A stretch of DNA of 64,000 nucleotides from assembly GCA_023678885.1 (NCBI GenBank), contig CM043006.1:7591948-7655947 (forward strand). The letters run 5' to 3'. The notes beneath the pieces are model-generated. The model was not told the origin of the DNA. It saw only the letters and a program-made list of their open reading frames with translations, and ran no database searches. Positions within the stretch are counted from its first letter, which is position 1. Each line of letters starts with the position of its first letter. Both the position numbers and the translations under genes were made by a program. Origin of the DNA: Pogostemon cablin (Eukaryota > Streptophyta > Magnoliopsida > Lamiales > Lamiaceae). Below, one piece after another: positions 57,625 to 64,000 of the stretch.

Positions 57625-59222
57625 AGTGGTACCGTCGTGACTCTCCGACGTTAAATATGAGCGTCTGTTGGGGGCTTACCCTCCTATTTTATCACTTTAT
57701 TTATTTCGTATGCGTAAAAAAATTTTATATTTACGGTGCTTACTAATTGGCAATTACATCTCTTTGCAAACTTAGTTTCAACTTTAGTTTCTACTAAGTT
57801 TGGGGGTGTGATGTTCTTACCTCATCGTAGTACCAAGAGTATAATCTTTTCTTTGTAACGTTTGCTAGGGGAGTTGATGTATCGATTTTTTGCAATTTGC
57901 CTAGTGTTCAGTGGTGTTTTATTTATTGTATTAAGAGCGGAGTTATATATACTTGATTTTTAGAGTCTAAGTAGTGGTTCTTTAGCTATTGATTTGGCAT
58001 CATATGATTATTAATGTTGTTTTTTAGTCTGAGTTTTACAGGGGATAAAGAAATCAAGAGAAAGCAGAGTGTCGGAGGCCTGCTTGACCAAAAGTTGAGC
58101 CACTCGACTGGTAATTGAGGTTGAGCGGTGGTCGAGCGGACCACTATAAGGCGGACCCTGAGTTTTCATAATACATAGGTCCTGCTCAACCACATGGGGA
58201 CTGCTCGACCAGAACATCTTAGTCGAACGAGAGGTCGAGCGAAATACAGAGACAGTTTTAGCTTACAGGGGTCGCCGCTCGACCAAGCCAAGGGTCACTC
58301 GACCTGGCCGCTCGACCCGAATGGAGAAGCAGTTTCGCGAATATAAGGTCAGTTTCTGCGCTGCTCGATCATTTCTCACCATCCTTTCTCGAGCAACCAC
58401 CCCGAACTGTAAGACTTTCACCCAATTCACTTAGAATACTTTTCTTTACCCAAACCACACACATTCCACATCAATTTTGGGAGATTCAAGTCAGATTTGG
58501 GGCTTTCTTCTTTACTTTGAGTTGTTGTTCTTTGTTACTTCTACGCACCCATGGCTGGAGATAAAGGTATGTTTTCTCAACTCATTACCCTTGAATTGGA
58601 TTGTACTTCGATTAGTTTGAGTGGGTAGGTTGCTTAATTTTTGTTTGAATTGTGATTTTGAATTAGGTGTTTTTTTGTTGAAATTTACATGAATTTGCAT
58701 GAGTTCTATTTTACGTTGGATTGATGGAATTTTATTAAGTTGATGATGCATATATCACGAGCTTGAGTTTAATTGTTTAATTTTTGTATGGGCTCATTGA
58801 TTTGAAGTGATAATTGTGATTAATTTAAATTGTGAAATAGTGTTGATGCTTAGGACTGATGTTAAAATTTTGAATATCTTTTGAAGTCCTATTGAAGCAT
58901 GTTGGTATGTTGAATCCTTTAGTGATACTTGGGACTTAAAATATCAATTTTTCCATGATTTCATGTGTCAAGGTTTAACGCATGATTGGTTTATACATGT
59001 GAGATTGTGGAGGAATTGAGTTTGAATTGTTGAGCATATGATTTAGAGTCTTGAGTAGAATCTATGTGATAATAAGTCCTAGGATTTGTATACTTGTCTT
59101 GCTTATGTTTTGTATTGAAGTATAATTTTTGTAGGTAAGAGCATTGCTGCTTGTTCATAGAGAAAGGATAGTGGAATACTAAAGAAAGGAGAGATGGTAA
59201 GAAGCTTAAGAAAGATGGGAAG
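57625..59222 (+). other. Athila spacer between pol and the 3' ORF
   Basis: Contains an AAGTTTGGGGGTGTG purine tract at about 57796-57810, resembling a second polypurine tract. A second motif-rich block lies at 58075-58395 (about fifteen GCTCGACC-like or GGTCGAGC-like copies). The rest is AT-rich and non-coding. Confidence 0.65.
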
Positions 59223-60199
59223 ATGCCATCGAATTTTGAAATTCAAATACCGGATTGGGATGAGAAGAAAGAGCTATGGGGAGCAATTTTGAGGAAGATT
59301 GCTCTGACTCGTTACCAGAATGACGAAGCTATGATGGAGATGAGCATTATAAATGATATCAGGTGGATGTTCAACCAAGTGGGAATCAACAGTTTCATGG
59401 ATTTGAAGAGAGAGACATACTTCCATATCAGAGCGGAGATGCTATGTACTTTAGAGGTGATTCGTGAGGATTCTGTTCTTCCTACATCAGCGTGGTTCCG
59501 ACTTGGAGGGGAATTGAGATATATGTATGCTAGTCAGTTCAATAGGATGTTTGGGTGCCCGGAGAATGTGTCAACGCAAGAGGACGAAGGCTTTATTACT
59601 GATGAGTTTTGGAGGTCGATTACGAATTTACAAGGAGCTTATGATCCGCAACAATCGCAGGCTGCTTTCATTCAAAATCTAGTGATCGCATACATGGATA
59701 GGATCCTCAAAAACACTATTTTTGCCCGAGCTGAGGGCGGATATATTCCGAGAGGAGAGTTATATGTCCTATAGTGCATGATGAACGGGGTCCACTTCAA
59801 CCTGGGGGCATATGTTTTGCAGCAGCTGCATTGGTCACTTCACACACATTTCAGAAAGTAAATATTGGAGGATTGATCACACCGTTGGCCGAGAATTACA
59901 ATGTGGATTTGTCTAGGTATAGGCCTGTGATTGGTAAGCTGGATTTGATTCTTTCGGCATGTGTGAGGATGAACTTGGCTCGAAGGGAAGATGGCGTATG
60001 GATGTTCATTCGAGGGATGAATCCGATTTATTTCAAGATGCCCTTCTCTCTCATTGATCTCACCACGGTTCAGATCAATGCGAATCTATTGATGAACACT
60101 TCTCCCCACGTCGCGATCTCTACTACATGTTGTGTTAATGGAGATTGTGGACTTTGGTGGATATGCATCTTCAAGATGTGTATCTCGACCTTGATATGA
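59223..60199 (+). pseudogene. Athila post-pol ORF (ATHILA ORF-1-like protein)
   Basis: The start is at 59223 (MPSNFEIQIPDWDEKKELWG). 183 open residues include INSFMDLKRETYFHIRAEML, PTSAWFRLGGELRYMYASQF and EGFITDEFWRSITN. A TAG at 59772-59774 and a frameshift follow, with homology continuing as MNGVHFNLGAYVLQ, then VNIGGLITPLAENYN and RMNLARREDGVWMF. This matches my memory of the ATHILA ORF-1 family found after pol in Athila elements, sometimes called env-like. No signal peptide or convincing membrane segment is visible, so an envelope role is not supported here. Its function is unknown. Confidence 0.75.
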
Positions 60200-60665
60200 T
60201 TCAAGTGGGAGAGCCGGAGGAGTATGAGAAGGACGAGCCATTATAGCAGCAGCAGTAGTTTGGACAGCAGCAGCCACCACCGTTTGAGCATCCGATTCCT
60301 GAGGTACATATGGAGATGCCTCACAACATTCCGGAGATAGGTATTCATCCGATGCAGCCACCACCACAGCAGTAGCAGCCACAGTAGTATGATTTTTGGC
60401 AGCTCATGGTCAATTTTATAGAGAGCAATTTAGAATAATGAATGAGCACTTTGCCACATTGAATACTAACTAGCAGGAGACGAACCGCCAACTTGCTTTG
60501 GCGAACACGAACTATGCTGCACTCAAACTGAGGTATGATGCTATGGATAGAAGGTTGTGAGAGATGAATGAGAACTACTAGGCACTTAATAGGAAGGTCG
60601 ATAGTTTTATCAGGGATTTCGATGATTGGCGTAATGATAATGATGATGATACTCCAGAGGATTAG
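60200..60665 (+). pseudogene. Glutamine-rich tail of the Athila post-pol ORF
   Basis: CAG-rich DNA ('cagcagcagtag', 'cagcagcagccaccaccg') read in frame gives a Gln/Pro-rich tail after VGEPEEYEKDEP. Most stops are TAG where CAG is expected, in line with C-to-T decay. The ending is near 60663. Confidence 0.6.
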
Positions 60666-61377
60666 TGTGCGCCAGGTTTTTTTCTTTGTCTGTTTTCTCT
60701 CATCTCCCTTCTATTTTTCATTTGACAGGTTGGGGTTTGATTGGTGGTTGATTTGGGTTTAAGAGATTTATGCGTGAATGGTATGTACCGTATTGATGAT
60801 ATTGATGGTGTTGATGGATATTTGTACATGTGGTGATGATTGATGGTTTGATATTGACTCTTTGGTATGCATGTGCATTTATTTTTTATACATGTTGATT
60901 TTGTTGAAGAAAGGCATGTATTGTTTGTTATTACTTGTAGTTTATGTAGAAATTGATGTTGATTGCATGCTTTGAAGAGTGCTTAGGAAATCTATTTACC
61001 TATGTGAGAATTTGAGCCTTTTTAATCATGCTACATTGATGCATGATAGTTTATTCTTGAGAGAATCGTTCATACGTTTGTATTCTAGAACTTGGCTTGG
61101 AGTCTTGTTTGAAATTCATGATTGATAAATGCTAGGAGATGATCTTAGGCCATTATTGAGCCACTTAGCCAAAATTTATGTTACCTTTTAATGTATATCA
61201 TTGGAAGTTCTTTGGCCGCCTATGATAAAAACCTTTATTACCTTTATTTTAGTTTTGAAATACCCTATTTACTAGTAGAGAGTTGAGGTGAATAAATTGC
61301 TAGTGTTGAAATTGAGGAAAGAAAGGGAGGAAAATTGTGCTAGTGATGAATGAAGAAAGAATGTGGTTAAATCGTGC
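60666..61377 (+). other. Athila 3' spacer, first part
   Basis: AT/TG-rich, non-coding, with repeated 'gatgatattgatgg' phrases. No gene seen. Confidence 0.6.
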
Positions 61378-62733
61378 TAGGGGTAGAGTCGGCAAACAGG
61401 TCGGGCCGGTACCGGGCCAATGCACATTTACGGGCCAGGCCGGACTTGGCGTGCCTAATTTTTTGTGGCCCAGCCTAGCCCATACTGGGCCATCGGGCCA
61501 TAGGGCCATTTCGGCCCATTAATATTCATTTATTTTTTAAAATTTTAATTTAAAAAATAATTTAAAATCATAATCTTTTATGATCAGTGATAACTTAGTA
61601 ATGATGCTTTATTCCACTAGATTCTTCCAAGCTCTTAGCAATCTTGGCATTACACTGCAAATGGAGATGCGACTGAGCTCAGGAATGTGGCTATGGGAAC
61701 TGATGAGGTCTTTCTTAAATCTTGATTTATTTGACTTTGCTATTAGGATTTTTTTTATTGCATTTTTTTACTGTCGTCCATTCATTCACATGAAATGGGA
61801 CAACACTTTATGATATATAGTTAATTTAATTCGGGTAAATATCAAACGTATAATAATTATATTAGTCAATATTGAATATTATCCTCAAATTTATAATTAG
61901 ATATTAATAGTACATAATTTATTCAAGTTAATTATTATTATTTTTATATCAAATAAATTAGAATTGATTATTAGTGATTGATTGTTTATTAAGAATTGTT
62001 AAATAACGGATTGCAGCTATTTAATATTAGTAATCATGATTATTATGTGATACAAATTTCAACAACATTAAAATCTTTATATATATATATATATAATTTT
62101 TTTTCTTTCGCCTTAACTTTATTTCTATCATATAGTAATCACAATATCCAAGTAAAATAGAAAATTCATATATAATTTGAAGATTATAACTATTTTAGAA
62201 AGTTATTTTTATATACTCCATCCGTCCCCTTGATACGTATCATTTTGCTATTTTGGTCCGTCCCATTACAAGGTATTCATTTTCTTTTTTAGATTGATGT
62301 GACCACACATGACCCCACACTCAACACTAATACAACTACCCACTACACTTTAAAATATTATTTCTCTCATTTCAAAATATATTAAATTATTATACTCCTT
62401 AATCCATGTGCAAAAAATAAACGGTTACGTTTCAAGGGGACGAAGGGAGTATTTAAATTTAAGTTATTTAAATATAATTTACAAATAAAATATCACAAAT
62501 AATTTATAATTAAATATTAAATTAAACATAAATAAAATGATCAGGCCAAAAAAGCCCAAAAAAGACGGGACAAAGACAGGCCGGGCCATTTGGCCCATCG
62601 GGCTTGATGGGCCGGGCCAAAATGGCCCGGTTCTTTTCAGGCCTATATTTTAATGGCCCAGCCCAGCCCAGCCTACTTATGGTAGGTTACAGGCCGGCCC
62701 GTCGGGTCGGGCTATTTTTGCCGGCTCTATCTA
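61378..62733. mobile_element. Non-autonomous DNA transposon with GGGCC-rich ends (hAT-like)
   Basis: Inverted ends TAGGGGTAGAGTCGGCAAA and TTTTTGCCGGCTCTATCTA. About 150-200 bp inside each end are dense GGGCC/GGCCC repeats. The middle is AT-rich and holds a Stowaway MITE. Flanks GTGCTAG and GTGTAGT are similar but not a clean 8-bp duplication. No transposase. Organised like the 30239-31085 element. Confidence 0.65.
62214..62451. mobile_element. Stowaway MITE nested in the GGCC-rich transposon
   Basis: TA-flanked, ends CTCCATCCGTCCCC and GGGGACGAAGGGAG (62216-62449). 234 bp. Shares 'ttgatacgtatc' and 'gtccgtcccatta' with the MITE at 40608-40852 in reverse. Confidence 0.85.
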
Positions 62734-63364
62734 GGTGTAGTTCCTAAAATCAGTACCCTGACTGCTTAAAAGGGTAGTGCCTGAAATTGGTACCCTTATA
62801 CTTTGAAAAAAGAAGATGTTGATTCCAAGAAAAAGAAGGAGAAGATGAATCGTAAAGATCATGAGAATGATGATGGAAAAGAAATGAGGCTGTTTGATGA
62901 AAAGCAAAACTCCAAGGTAATTTCTCTACTAGTGAATTAGTCTATTTATCTAAATTCTCCTACCTTTACCAAAGAGCCAATATTACAACTCAAAAGACAA
63001 GTCCTTTGTGATCCTAGTATTGAAATTATTATGAATTGATTTTTGAGACATTTGTCAAGCTTATGGTTACGCGGATGTATGAATTGATTATGAGCGTATA
63101 TACTAACCCTTGAAGTGTACATCTTTTACACTTGAGAGCGAGAGTAAGCACTTACCTAGTGAGCTAGATGACTTAATACTCGTAGAAGTATTGTGATTTA
63201 TTGATGTTCTTACATAGATGAAAAATATGATGACTGCATGTTTTAATTTGATGAATTACATGTGTTATTAAGTCGTGCATGTATATGGATCTTGTGAATC
63301 ACACTCTCTTGCCTTTGTTTTGATTTATTTGCCTCAGGACGAGCAATATATAAGTTTGGGGGTT
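62734..63364 (+). other. Athila 3' spacer, second part, and polypurine tract
   Basis: A Lys-rich short frame at 62810-62940 has no recognisable domain. At 63333-63364 'gcctcaggacgagca' is followed by AAGTTTGGGGGTT, the classic Athila polypurine tract, next to the LTR. Confidence 0.75.
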
Positions 63365-64000
63365 TGATGAGAGTGATAATTCACATATTATGAGCTCTGA
63401 TTTGTGTGGAAATTGAGTACGATTTGGGCAATTATCAAGGCAAATCGGTATGTTTATGAGATGTTACTGAGGCTATTTGAGCATATTTATACAGGAAAAC
63501 AGGACAGAAGTGCTCAGAATCAGAAAACACGAGTTTTGAGACGCCGCTCGACCTCGAGAGAAACTGCTCGACCTGCACTATTTGGTTGAGCGGGGTTGAA
63601 GTTGATCGAGCGAGTGTCTGTACAGAGTTTCAGCGAACAGGGATGCCGCTCGACCACCGCTCGACCTAGCCGAAGTCCGATTGAAGCGGGGACATGCGTG
63701 CCTATTTTTGGTAATTTCGATCCTCATGTGCATGAATTGACGTATTTTCCAAGAAAAAGTCCAGTAAAGGTTAATGAGGAGAGTTTAACAAGTATAAAAA
63801 GGGATGCCGATCACATCAAAAAAGGAGTTAGATTTGACATCCATCCTACACCACATCCAAACCCTAACTCCACCTGCAGGAGCTGTAGAGAGAGATTCGT
63901 GCAGCGAATCAAGTGAGAACCAAGTGAAGATTCAAGAGGGAGCGAGAAGCAATTGCGCCCACATCTAGGGTTTACTTCACAACTTAATCTTTCTTGTAAT
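63365..64000 (+). repeat. 3' LTR of the Athila-type element, cut by the window edge
   Basis: Matches 48705-49355. Includes the GCTCGACC motif cluster at 63543-63670. Continues past the window. Confidence 0.92.

Larger units (their letters stand above)
48705..64000 (+). mobile_element. Athila-type Gypsy retrotransposon, right end beyond window
   Basis: 5' LTR 48705-50255, a tRNA-Asp-type priming site, gag, protease, RT, RNase H and integrase in Gypsy order. An extra ORF downstream of integrase follows, then a polypurine tract, then the start of the 3' LTR at 63365. Gag and pol motifs match the Athila lineage. Every coding part has stops or frameshifts. Two later insertions (55222-56620 and 61378-62733) lengthen it. 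The right target duplication is outside the window. Confidence 0.92.

Noticed and set aside
59223..60199. Retroviral-type envelope gene in the Athila element
   Set aside because: No signal peptide, cleavage site or transmembrane helix is visible. It fits the ATHILA ORF-1 type better.

Overview
This is a plant nuclear window, most likely from a eudicot, made almost entirely of transposable elements nested in AT-rich DNA. The evidence is plant-type Copia and Gypsy polyproteins, priming sites matching plant initiator tRNA-Met and tRNA-Asp, Stowaway-like MITEs, a FERONIA-type receptor-kinase fragment and an ADR1-type NLR fragment. I found no intact host gene and no structural RNA gene. The sequence alone does not identify the species.

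Layout. 1-6476: a degraded Gypsy LTR split by a full-length Copia element on the minus strand (671-6390, target duplication TTTCC). 7425-29579: a 22-kb nest. The outer element (X) is a non-coding LTR retroelement on the minus strand with 0.75-kb LTRs and an AGGTT duplication. A plus-strand Copia element (B, about 10426-24013) lies inside X. A non-autonomous Gypsy element (G, 12976-20924, minus) with 1,959-bp LTRs lies inside B, and a second partial copy shares one of its LTRs. 30239-31085: a small hAT-like element with a perfect 8-bp duplication. 31094-43320: AT-rich intergenic DNA with MITEs, Helitron-like ends, telomere-like repeats and an NLR relic. 43321-47345: a Mutator-like inverted-repeat element that appears to have captured receptor-kinase sequence, later split by a solo LTR (43793-46448, ATAGG duplication). 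48705 to beyond the right edge: an Athila-type Gypsy element on the plus strand with gag, protease, RT, RNase H, integrase and an extra 3' ORF. It carries a solo LTR of the Copia B family (55222-56620, CCTAC duplication) and a GGCC-rich DNA transposon (61378-62733), which itself holds a MITE.

The most unusual signal is inside element X. About 25 copies of a sequence matching the D-arm (pol III box A) of tRNA genes are spaced roughly 70-340 bp apart over 4.5 kb (24223-28634), all in the element's own sense orientation. Several are followed by a decayed T-arm-like block. I do not recognise this as a described retroelement structure. Second is the Athila element, which carries the motif GCTCGACC and its reverse complement GGTCGAGC repeatedly in both LTRs, inside gag and in the 3' spacer, forming clean hairpins.

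None of the retroelement reading frames is intact. Where I could align a stop to the family consensus, most look like C-to-T changes (CGA to TGA, CAG to TAG), as expected for silenced, methylated repeats.
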